Of a stretch of 64,000 nt of DNA, positions 53,286 through 64,000 are shown piece after piece; the stretch's first letter is position 1; each line of letters starts with the position of its first letter. A program made the translations under genes and the position numbers. The notes under the pieces are model-generated. The model was given only the letters and a program-made list of their open reading frames with translations. It was not told where the DNA came from and did no database searches. The stretch spans positions 124,001 to 188,000 of the forward strand of contig JAVYIG010000118.1 in NCBI GenBank assembly GCA_035222895.1, in the 5' to 3' direction. The DNA comes from Strongylocentrotus droebachiensis (lineage: Eukaryota; Echinodermata; Echinoidea; Camarodonta; Strongylocentrotidae).

Positions 53286-55267
53286 TATGAGAAAAAGCTT
53301 TTGGACAGGATATTGAGATGTCTAGTGACCTTGATTTATGACTACGAAATAAAATTAATAAAGGAAAAGCTACTCAATTTTTTACAAAGATAATATTTGA
53401 TAACTTTATCGGATCATTGGTATAATAATTTTACATTGCCAAACTATCCAACCTTAATGGATGCTCAAGGCTCAAAGTATCATTACCCTGCCCTAAGATG
53501 CTAAAAGCATTCATGGAAGATGTTCCTACTAGGTACTCATTGACTACACCTGGGTTGAGAGTGGCAAATGTAGACTGATGTCCAAAAGAAGTTAGTGCCA
53601 CTTGGCTTGGACTAGAACTAAGACTTACATGTATTTGACAAAGTCCAGACACTGATTCAATATGATTTATCTCTTCTTACTGAGCTTTTTGTTTCCAGTT
53701 TATAATTATGTATACATTATTAAAATGATTTATTGATATTTTATGAAAAAATTACGAGTCACTATCAGTTGGATAAGTTCTTTTACAAATACAAATGGAC
53801 TTGACTTCACTTGGAGCTCTATTAGACTTATGACAAAAGTTTAGAAAATATGAACAATTGTCTTGGAAAGAAAAAAAGCAAACATAAAAGAGAATATATT
53901 CTATTTTTATGACTTCCATAATATCCATCAACATGAAAAGATAAATCATATTTTTATTAGAAAATGCTCTAAATTTTAAATATCGACACACCTGATTAGC
54001 TAGCTTACAGCATTTTGAATACAAGGGTTATTAGCGCACCTGATCTCTATAAATCCTTGCTTTCCCTCAGAAAAGATCACAGGAAATCAAATTATTCACT
54101 ACATTAATTTCACAGAATAGTAAGCCCCTCACTTTGAAACACTTTGTTATGATCGATGGAGATGAGGATGGGACAAGAATAGAGCTGTAATTTTGTGTGT
54201 CTAATTTCAGAGCACGGTCGGCTAACTTCTTTGTGGAGCCCTCTACTGACTCATCAAGTATATGGGACATGATAAATGGCCTTTGTAATACAGACTAGGT
54301 CATAGTCATTTTTATCTAAGTTCTCTTTAGCCCCAGGAGATTTTTCTTTCCTTTTTTTCTTCTTTCTTCTTGAAGCTGACAAAAAGAGGGCAAATTCAAC
54401 GCTTTGAATTTCTGCACAAAGACACTCAAAGCAATACAGGAAAAACAAATTTGAAGGAAAGAAAAGTATAAAATATTTTTGTTGATTTTGCATGCTTTAC
54501 TGCTATTATGTAGAACAGATACAGGAATTTTCTGAATGACTTGTGTGATTAATTCAAAGTATCACCTTCGTTAGAACTATGTAAATACATAGCTGTCAAT
54601 AAAAGCACTGGAAACTAAAGACATAAATTTAATGTACACTTTCAAAATTCTAAAAACAACATCAATGAATGACTTAAAAAACTCCTTAAGAACTACTTTC
54701 TTTTTAAATGCTATCAATGTAATTTATGCAAGGGATTGGTAAATACATGAGCGCTAGGTCTTGTCCGGTTTAAAGCGATAACGAACTGATGCCCCAGCGT
54801 ACTATTTAAAGAGGACTCGATGCAAGAACCAACAGCGCAGCTAGGGAAGCAGCATGCAAGTTACGGGACCATACTGCTAGTACAGCTGACCTGAGATGGC
54901 ACCAAAAGGGATTTTGTGGTAGTGCTTCTAAAAAGTGCTTAAAAGTAGCCCTGAACACAAAAATCCTTTACTATGCTAAACACAGCTCATTTCATTTTTG
55001 GCCGTGTGTCTATTATATTCAAAATTGTTTTTCTTCTGATAATCTTTCAGGCATATCTTGTACATCATGTCATCCTGAGCTTCTTGAAAAGCACTTATGA
55101 CAATTGAGCCAAGAAAACATGAGAAACACTGCCATGGACATCCTACACAAAAAAAGCTTGAGATTAGTAATGTTGTGTCACTATTATCATTCTGAAAATG
55201 ATGCACTTTTAAAGCTTTGGGTCACCTGTTCAAGCTTCCGATATATCTCCAAATTCATACCCAGCAT
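53286..55267. other. No supported gene
   Basis: AT-rich. 54887-54930 shares ATTTTG.(A/G)GTAGTGCTTCTA with 20808-20835, a hint of a dispersed repeat. Confidence 0.45.
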
Positions 55268-55268
55268 T

Positions 55269-55709
55269 CAGCCTTTTCACACACAGCTAAAATTCATCGT
55301 ATCTAGTGATGATTAGTATAAACATGTTTAACTCAACAGTTTTAAACACCTTTAAAGGAAATTTTTCGTGTGAACATCGTTTATACGATGTTCGGATAGA
55401 TACAAAGTCGCGATTCATACGCCCCTCAAAGCAGGCTGCAGATACGCCGTTCGTATCTAGAGAGCTTGACATTTTGTGTGTGAACTGTTTAAACGTGTTT
55501 AAACTGGATGGAGCGTGTGCTTTGATATGACCTGACCTTCAATGCGCAATGGCACTACTGCGCATTTTAAGAGCAGTAGTTAATCACGAAACGATTAACG
55601 ATTGCACCGAAATTTCTGTGAGTGAATGATGTCATATGTACAGGTGATTAGTTTAAAGCCCTTTAAACTAATCATGTTTTTAGAATTTTAGCTGTGTGTG
55701 AAAAGGCTG
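55269..55709. mobile_element. Non-autonomous DNA transposon, CAGCC..GGCTG, 441 bp
   Basis: Ends CAGCCTTTTCACACACAGCT and AGCTGTGTGTGAAAAGGCTG are perfect 20-bp inverted repeats, continuing AAAATTC. ATT flanks both sides (55266-55268 and 55710-55712), a likely target duplication. The interior is CpG-rich with several internal hairpins (ATCGTTTATACGAT, GTTTAAACGTGTTTAAAC). No transposase. Confidence 0.88.
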
Positions 55710-55712
55710 ATT

Positions 55713-57576
55713 GTCTCTTAGAGTGTCCCCTAGAGTGTTTTAAAGGTACCCACTACAATGTTGGAAGATGGTTGAAAAACAATTTGAAGTGTTTCATAAT
55801 TTGCCTTAAGTGTAAGAAAACACACTACTACGGTTTTGAGAAATATCTGAAATTATATGGATTCTCAAAAATGATATAATGAGCAAAATGAACAATACAA
55901 ATTCTATTTGTACTACAAAAATTTGAATTATAATTGTGTTAATTATATTTTTTAAATTACCAAGAGAAGTATGTTCCAAAGAGTTCCACACGTTTTTGTC
56001 TACCAGTACATGATATTGCTTCCATTGCATTTGTGAGTGGTTTCTAAACATTTATTTACAAAGGCTTAAAGGAAATATCCCATGATAGTTTACTTTAATT
56101 ACTTAAAAACAATTTTAATTTCATCTGTATACATGTAGGTCACAATGAGTACTTATTTTCATCTCCATCAGCTTTAATCACAGAAGACAACAGGTCTTCA
56201 TGGAGGAGAGGAGAATGGAGTAATTAAAGGTCACTATTTTTTGGTTAAGAATATGGGTAAATACCTCTCTCCTATCCAGGCAAAAATAGGTTGATCGAGG
56301 GGTTACCTATTATGACGTAGATGCTACGTGGATTGGGCAGGCAAACTGGTTGGTTTAACTTCTAAATGGGGACACCTTCTGCCTCTTTGAGACATAGCAC
56401 AATAAACCACCTTTAAGACTAAAACTATTTCTAATAAATGGAAAGTTGGGGTAAACTTTGGGGTTAGAATAAAAAGAGCTATAAATATAACAAAGGCTTC
56501 TAAATATATTTATTACCTGTATGTTTTAAAGCAATCTCCACACACTGCGACTGCGTCAGATATTGTAAATCAACTGTTTGAAGCCCGATCGAAGGCACTA
56601 GTTATGCCTTAATACAGAGTTCAACCCTGTTCTGGCTCAACACACAATATCACTGACATATCACGGTTGCATTACCATTGAGTGTGTGCACAAATCTTGC
56701 ACACAGCAAAACTCTGGTCACACCCATAACTTGTCGTCGAGTCTCAGACAGCATTCGACTGTGTGGGATTTATGATGATGAGCTGTATAGGGCAGTTCTT
56801 GTGAAGATGATGGAGACTGTGCACATTACATAAGACTTGTCACTTTTAAGATTGAAGTCCACTCACAGCGATAACTAACACCACTTGTTGGGTAAGCACC
56901 CAAATGGTGTTAAATTCCTCATGAGAATCCATTATTGTGTGCTTTTGCAGATAAATGGCGCTATACAAATGCTGTTCATCATCATCATCATTCATCATCA
57001 TATGTGAAGCACAGTACATAGATGTCTATCAGTATCTATTTTGCTGCGGAGGTTTTTTTTTTAAGCCGGTTCATCGTGTCACGTATGAACAAGGCCTGGT
57101 CGGGACTAAAGATCACCTGATCATCCCATCCAGACATTAACCAGACATGACACCTAGAGTTAAGAACTTCAAAAGCTCAGCTAAAGCACCTGGATTAGCG
57201 TGCCAAGCCCAATCAACCCACCCAGAAACAAACAAACGACATCGACCTCAACTCGTAACAGGCAACGGTGGCGACATCTTTGGACGTCTGAAGGCTGACG
57301 GACTAAAAGCGTCCGTCTGTCCCATCGAAATGTACATGGAAGAGAAAGTTTCTCAGACTAAACTTGAATATGAAACTGTCGAGTCATGTGATACCTTGAT
57401 TTTTTTTTTTTGGGGGGGGGGGGGGTAGGGGTGCTTTTTTATAGAGATTTTGGGGGAAATAGGGAAAACAACCAAACTCATGTGCAATGCTGCCATCTCG
57501 TATGCTGTTGTCATCAACATGACATCTGTGTAGCTTGTTTCTTGTCTTATCCTATCTCACTTTTTCACTATTTATT

Positions 57577-57607
<31 letters not shown>

Positions 57608-60600
57608 CTGCCTGTCTATCTCTGTCTCTCTCACTTCACCACTTTCACAAGTATGTTTAATGTCCTTTGTGGTTCAAATTTCACATTAAAATTGTACATC
57701 ACAGATATGGATAAGAATTAAACAAACTCTTTTTTATTTCACTTGAGACAAATGTCCAGTGCACCACCAAAATATAAATCTTTCTGAATTATTACCTCAA
57801 TCATCATTTCTCTAAAAATGTTCATGTTTCTTTCCAATCTGTTGTACCTCCCCCACCCCTCAACCTTTTTTCTGCTTTCTTCTCACTCCTCCCCTCCATC
57901 TCTACCACGCATACAAGTAAACATCTCCACTTTCATCTCCTCCAGCACAATACCTGATACAAAAAAGACAATTGAAATTCACTTTTTACCACAAATATAC
58001 CACACTAACCAAATTGATAAACAGATACCTTGATATAACAAACTTTTCCCAAATATATGTCATACATTTGATGACCCATCTAACATCAATGTAATTTTGA
58101 TTACATCTTTCAATCAATCAGCAGATAAATAGGATTCCACATAAGCCTTAGCTTATACCAATGGATTAGTTAAGAGCAAACTAACATTATTCAATTCAAC
58201 CACTTTTTATGGAGCATTTGACAGGTAGAAAAGGAGTTTAAAGAAATCCTTTAATCTACAGGAAATCTGCCTGAGGTTTTGTCAGACTTGGTCAGTTGTA
58301 TACTAGAAAACTTTCAAAGAAAAAACTAATTTCTGCAACTTATGGGCAATGAGGATTACGTTTGTCACAATGCGGGAACGGTTAACTCCGACACGCTCAT
58401 GTTGCCTTCATTACCGGCACCATCCCACAGGCATCATCTCCGCGCCGTCAAATTAACCCTTGCATCCTGCCTGGTACCCGTCTGCCACTACCCCGGGAAC
58501 CTGAGGGTTAATTGCTTGGGAGCAACGTGGGTATGCAGCAGGTGAAGGCAGCAAGTGTGTGATGGGATTGCGATTTTTGCTGCACTTTCCGTGTCAGCTG
58601 TTACACCTACTGCTCACTCTGTTTCTCTAATACAACTTCTTGTTCTTGCTCTTTTATTCCTTGACTCATATTCTAACATGATTACTCAAATACTCTACCC
58701 TAGAGCAACTTGTGGTTTCTATCATAGCTTCACACAACAAACATTGGGAGAGAAGATCCGTTATTTACATTAGCTTTTGTGTCCATTAGGAATTTTAAAA
58801 ATCACAAGTGGGTCTCCAAGGAGAACATCGAGATGGTAAATTTGTTAGATATCTGTCCCTTGAAGAAATATTGCTGGAAATGAATCCTTTATCAGTTAAG
58901 ATGAAGAAGAAAAAACTTCCTAAATGCAGAAAGTTAAACAACAATTGTTACTGATTGTTTTTCTCATTCTCTCATACTAACTGCCAAATGCAAAATATAT
59001 AATTTGTAATCAAGTATTGGAATCCCATTTTCCAGTCAGGTTTGATCGGCCAATAAAAGGTCACTGTCAAAAAATTAAATAAAAGTATAAATGATAGTAC
59101 TTTTTCAAAAAATGTCACCAAATCATAAAGTTTAATCATGAAAACTGGTAATTTGTTATAATTGGTTGTAGATTCTTTGTTGGATTTTGCAAAGTGTTCT
59201 TCTATATCCTTTTGGATAATCATCATCTTGCATTTTATAGATTGCAACAATATCCTCCACTAGACTAATTCTTTAACATTGCTACGATATGTTTGTAAGT
59301 ACAGACAACTTTTAAAGCTTAAAACTACATTATTTTTTATGTATCTTAATTTATTTAACGGATCAGCAGGAGGGGATCGATGCAGATGCTTGCAGTCATT
59401 AAAGCTTGTAACAACTGTCATCAATATCCTCTTAAAAGGAAACACTTGATTGATTTCTTGCTGTGACATTAACCTATTTTGCATCCCTGTTTTACTATCT
59501 TGCTTAAAAACTTGCATAACAACTCCTCAGTCCAGTGAAGGGGGATTTCCTTGCTTCACTGATTCTATTTATAGCCTATGATGTCATAAATCAATCTACA
59601 TCCATGCATAAACACAATAAGGAGAATCCTCTATCTCTGAGCTCCCGCTGATGGACGATTGTCCTTGGGCTGGAATTAGCGCATTATTAGGTTGCAAACG
59701 AGAGTCTGATATCCACCTAGAGAAAGGGGCTGGCTCACAAAGCCGCTAGAATTTCTTAAGGAGAGGAAGAAGGAATTTCCCAACCTCTTTCATCTACGCC
59801 CGCTTGGAGATGATATACGTCATTGGCTCAACTTCAAGACATCACGTGGAACATCATGAATGACACTAAACTTGATAGACATGGAAAATGTATCACATCG
59901 TTACATTTTCTCCTAACAAACTCTCACATACTTTCCTTACTTTTTGAAAGACTGATCTCTGATCATGCAAATTTAGCACACTCTAAGATACAGTCCATTA
60001 ATCAATAGCCCATTTATAATAACCTATTTAAAAAGTATTTTTTAACAAAGAGTTACCTAAGATTTGCCTGACATAGTAGCAAATCATGTATGAAATAGGC
60101 TATGATTAATAGTTAATGAATTATATAGTTCTTTAGCACAGATTCAGAGTAGGAATCTACAGGATTATTTGAAACCACTAGCTTCAATCTTCAACATTTC
60201 TTTCACCTAAAATGCTGACTATTTCATTGAAATAATTGATAATTGGTCCTTAACATTTAATAGATAAATTAGGTAATATATCACTGCAAAGATTCTCCAT
60301 TCATGTATCTACTCTGTTTGCAAAGAAAGCAATATCAACCCTAGATAAAGCTTGCCTAATAGAACAGTATCAGACCTACATGTACACGGGCTACCACCTT
60401 AAGGTACATGTAGGTGTCACAACTTTGTTCAAAACCACCTACTTTTCACTCAATCACAAATTTCAAGTACTCGAGGGGACTATATGAAGTTGCCGATGAG
60501 AAATGGACACCACGATTTTGTTACAGTCCCAATCCTGCTGTTGTTGGTCTACGAGCAAATGCCTGTGGGTGAGATCGAGTTGGCCTGCATCTATCTTTAC

Positions 60601-62745
60601 AGAACGGCGGCGGTGTTGTGATAAAAGCCGCCCTCTTTAACTTCAAGTTATGATTCATTCCTTGTCCTTACGAATTCACGAGGATTGGAGAAGGAGGAGG
60701 AGGGGGAAATTAAGATCCGAAAAGGAGACAAACCTAAGAGAGACATTACCTCATAGCTAAAGATAGACATGTCTGTAATCGGTGTGTAGCTTGCCCTGGA
60801 TGACGTATGTTGATTATCTTCAAACCCTCAGTGGCCAATGACAAACTATCTTGCCAAGAGGATACTCTCAATTGACAAGCGTTTGTGACCCCTTTAAGTT
60901 TAAGCAGCAGTGAAGACAAACTTGCTTGAAGGTTGCCAACAAAAACCTTTTTTAATGTCATTAGGTGCAAAGAAGCAACATTAATTGGGAGCCTTGTCAT
61001 ATTTTAGGCATATCTTTTGTAAAATGTCATGAAATGAACAGTAATAACCAGAACAGCTATGGACTACTCAAACAAATTATGCTCCACTGAAGTATAATCT
61101 AACTTTAACAACAAGTTGGATTGTGTAAAAACCGAGAAATCAGACAAACAATTTGGTGACAGAACAGTTGTAAGGAAAAACAATTGCATTTTGTTGATAC
61201 AACTGAGAAGGGCTATATGCTGTATTTGTATCTTGAACTTTATCATGTTATTCATTATATGTAACTGATAATGGAAATAAAAACAGGGTTTGAAAGTAAT
61301 TGCTAATCTCATTTTGTTAACAAAATCTTTCTTAACACAATCTGTTTCTCTGACTTTCTGCTTTTCTTCATAGTTGTTAAAACTTGCTATCCTGTATCTC
61401 TACATAGAATTTATTTCTAGATGTAGTAATTCATTTAAGGTCCTTGTCAAAGATGAAGCTGCAGGGGCTATACTCTCTCAATCCCGAAGCAGTTTGTCAT
61501 TAGACACTTTGTCAAGAAATGTTTGAGAAAAAAACTTGGAATGGCATTGAATAGAATGATGTGAGTGGGAGGGTATGATGACATTCAAGTCACAGATATG
61601 TCAGAATGAATGCCTCTAAATGATGTGATTCATGTTAACTCATTCAAATGACAGATGGAAACATGTGGGAGGGATACAGCTTGAGTTTTCAGGTGTCTCT
61701 TTGTCACCTGTCAAAAAAAAATATTCTGTAAGTGTAGAGAACAAAATTGGAATGAAACATGTTGAGTATACATTTAATTGAAAGTATTCATCCAAATGAT
61801 ACCATACATGTATCTGTAATGAAAGCGTGTAACATGATTTATATAATTCATCATGTTTACACTGAATTCTTTCTTTGTATTAATTAAACCCAACAAACTG
61901 CTCCAATGTGTATTCAGCCAGAAAGTTGCAAACTTCCAACTGTAAACCGTGGAATCCAAAAAAAAAGTTACTGCTATTAACTTTAGTCAAAGCACTCAGT
62001 CTAGTAAAAGAAAGACTCAATCAAATTGATGTACACTGCATTCTTGATAGCTCTACATATATTTTTACTTTGCATTGATATACATCATAGCAAACAGGAG
62101 GTAATATCAATTTATTTCACAAATTATATAATGTTTAAGAAATGTCAGAACAATTTCAAGTCAATTATAAGTAATATCAAGCTAATACAAAGTAATACCA
62201 ATGACTTTCTCAATACTAAATACTACACACACTTTACAATTTCCACTAGTACAAAGGCCATTAACTTCTAGAGTATTCAACTGCCACATTTCTAATTCTA
62301 GAAGTTGCTAATCTGTGCCAAATGGGAAATAAAAGTGTGGTTTTACAGTCCATTTTAAGCACAACATTGACATTGCAATGTCATGACTGAATGAATAAAT
62401 ACACAAGAGGATTGGATTCAAGGTCATTAACTAATATTGGATCAACTCATCAGAGCATTTGAGGACAAAAACAGCTATTTATTAGTCATCATATTAGGTT
62501 TCTTTGTGCCCCGAGTTGACACGCGAAGAACACAGTTAGACACTCTTCCACGAAAAGTTACTTTCATTTTGAACAATACTTCTAAGTTAAGCACTGGACT
62601 GACTAAGACATTTCTCTTTCTTTTCTTTTCTTCTTTTTTGAAGGGTCACCTGCAAAGTACACCTATAGAAGCCATCTTCACAGCTGCAATAGAGACATTT
62701 CTTTCTTTTTTCAGAAAAGCAAACTAACACATGACTTTCTTATTA
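55713..62745. other. No supported gene; a few uncertain open frames
   Basis: AT-rich. 56950-57000 is a GGCGCTATACAAATGC..ATC repeat tail. GC-richer islands at 57130-57340, 58340-58590, 59640-59830 and 60590-60720 have no recognisable protein. A hairpin ACCTACATGTAC/GTACATGTAGGT lies at 60376-60411. Confidence 0.4.
57580..57605. repeat. Poly-C tract, 26 bp
   Basis: Pure C run; a G14 run lies nearby at 57412-57425. Confidence 0.95.
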
Positions 62746-62998
62746 GGTTAAAGCCCCCCCCCCCCCCTCCCCCCCCCCCCCACCCCCAAGTGTTGGGAGC
62801 CCCAAATTTGCAAAGAATTTGATGGCAAAAAAAATGTATTCTTTCATGATTCATCGATATACAACTTCAAACACATTTGTATTGGAAATCCTCACAGAAA
62901 TGTGTCTTTATGACATCCTCTTTCACATTATGATACAATTTAAGCGAAATTTTGCCATCAAATTGTTGGGGCTCCCAACACTTTAGAGGGCTTTAACC
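62746..62998. mobile_element. MITE with GGTTAAAGCCC ends, poly-C expanded in one arm
   Basis: The left GGTTAAAGCCC, AAGTGTTGGGAGCCCCAA and TTTGATGGCAAAA are matched inverted at the right (TTTTGCCATCAAATTG, GGGGCTCCCAACACTT, GGGCTTTAACC). The left arm carries an extra C-rich run of about 30 bp. 253 bp. Confidence 0.88.
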
Positions 62999-63046
62999 AC
63001 TTGACTACTGAATTCTCATATCCCCATAGGTTTAATACAGAAACCA

Positions 63047-63363
63047 CCTGGGGGGTGTTTCACAAAGATCCTAAGTCAAACTTAACTCTAAGTTGGACTT
63101 AAAAGTTATGGAGAGCCATTTGTAGCCTTAAATAACATATATTCAAAAGCAAATATTCAAGTATTTAGACTTTTCATAAATCCCACATCAAGAACATGAA
63201 ATCTCCCATCATAATTGAAAATATGAATGATTTGAATCTACATTTCATTCCTTTTAAAATAACTTTTACAAAATATTTTCAAAGGTGCTTACGGCTTTCC
63301 ATAATTATTAAGCCCAACTTAGAGTTAAGTTCGACTTCAAATCTTTGTGAAACACCCCCCAGG
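63047..63363. mobile_element. MITE with CCTGGGGGGTGTTTCACAAA ends
   Basis: 317 bp. The left CCTGGGGGGTGTTTCACAAA then AACTTAACTCTAAGTTGG pairs with CCAACTTAGAGTTAAGTT and TTTGTGAAACACCCCCCAGG. Arms run about 70 bp. Only 48 bp from the previous MITE. Confidence 0.88.
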
Positions 63364-64000
63364 TCACAGGAGGTAAAGAGTTAATAATCGTTCTGTTATA
63401 ATAAATGCAGAATACATCTGAAGATCTATTTACCTATCCATCTACCTGTCTGTTTGTTTATCAAATTCATAGATACAGTTTCTGCAAAGTTCTCTCCGAT
63501 GAAGACAGGCCTGATATAACTACTCAACTTTTCAACTGCAAGAACATGGTACAAAAGCATACAGTCAGAATTTTACTCATTCTGTAGATCTTTTTTAATT
63601 ATTTTTTATATCCAATGCTGCTATCGGATGATGTCACAGTTTACAGAAAATTGATTTCATTACATATTCATAGATGCAGAAATCATATTACATTTTGGGG
63701 GCATTTTTTGAAATCTTTTAATCATAAGCAAGTCAAAAACCAAACAGATTATCTAGGTCAATAACTTTGTAAATTGTTAATTACAAAGGCTCAAGAGCAC
63801 TTCAATGCAGTTTCAGTGCCATTTCATCCAGGCTGCTTAGATTAAGAAGTGTACATGTATTCCAATGCCAGTATGACTATTATCTTGATGACAAGGTATG
63901 ACCCTAATACATTATTTGATACTAAGTTAAATATCATTTAAAGCAATATATTTTCTACTTCAACAAAGCACTTGGGTCAAAATGTTGAGACCTGCATTTC
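63364..64000. other. No supported gene
   Basis: AT-rich to the window edge; nothing recognised on either strand. Confidence 0.5.

Noticed and set aside
55057..55110. Missing SUPT3H first exon (EAQDDMM followed by GTACAA)
   Set aside because: The spacing of E-x-Q-x-x-M-M is one residue off the family motif, the donor is poor and the upstream residues do not fit.

Overview
The window is metazoan nuclear DNA: AT-rich, with spliced genes, GT-AG introns, SINEs, hairpin MITEs and long microsatellites. The two genes plus the repeat style (tRNA-derived SINEs, short foldback elements, ACATGTAC-rich DNA, ATCT/CA/ATG microsatellites) suggest a marine deuterostome invertebrate. A sea urchin or other echinoderm is my best guess, but this is an inference and no species is assigned.

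Region 1 (1-18.8 kb, + strand) is the 3' part of the ciliary gene CFAP47. I could join 20 exons (632-16479). All phases agree, giving 1401 codons and a stop, running from the end of a calponin-homology domain through a chain of Ig-like (ASH/hydin-type) domains to the C terminus. The 5' half of the gene lies left of the window. Its introns hold a tRNA-Thr-like SINE, a SINE with a 7SL/Alu-like head, two MITEs and several local duplications.

Region 2 (22.2-26.9 kb, - strand) is SUPT3H, the histone-fold subunit of the SAGA co-activator. Seven coding exons (26875 down to 22241) give 371 residues and a stop. The N-terminal exon or exons were not found. The two genes converge, with 5.8 kb between their stop codons.

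Region 3 (26.9-64 kb) has no gene I can support. It is either a very long first intron of SUPT3H or intergenic DNA upstream of it. It contains a 395-bp near-perfect palindrome, a 73-bp tandem array, several TIR elements (one with about 158-bp TIRs and an apparent TAT target-site duplication), long microsatellites, many poly-C/poly-G runs and a few CpG-rich islands that could be regulatory.

The two genes are not known to work together: one is structural in motile cilia, the other a general transcription co-activator. No operon-like or novel multi-gene system is visible. The most interesting material is in the mobile elements and in how they touch splice sites. All comparisons with known families are from memory and no search was run.
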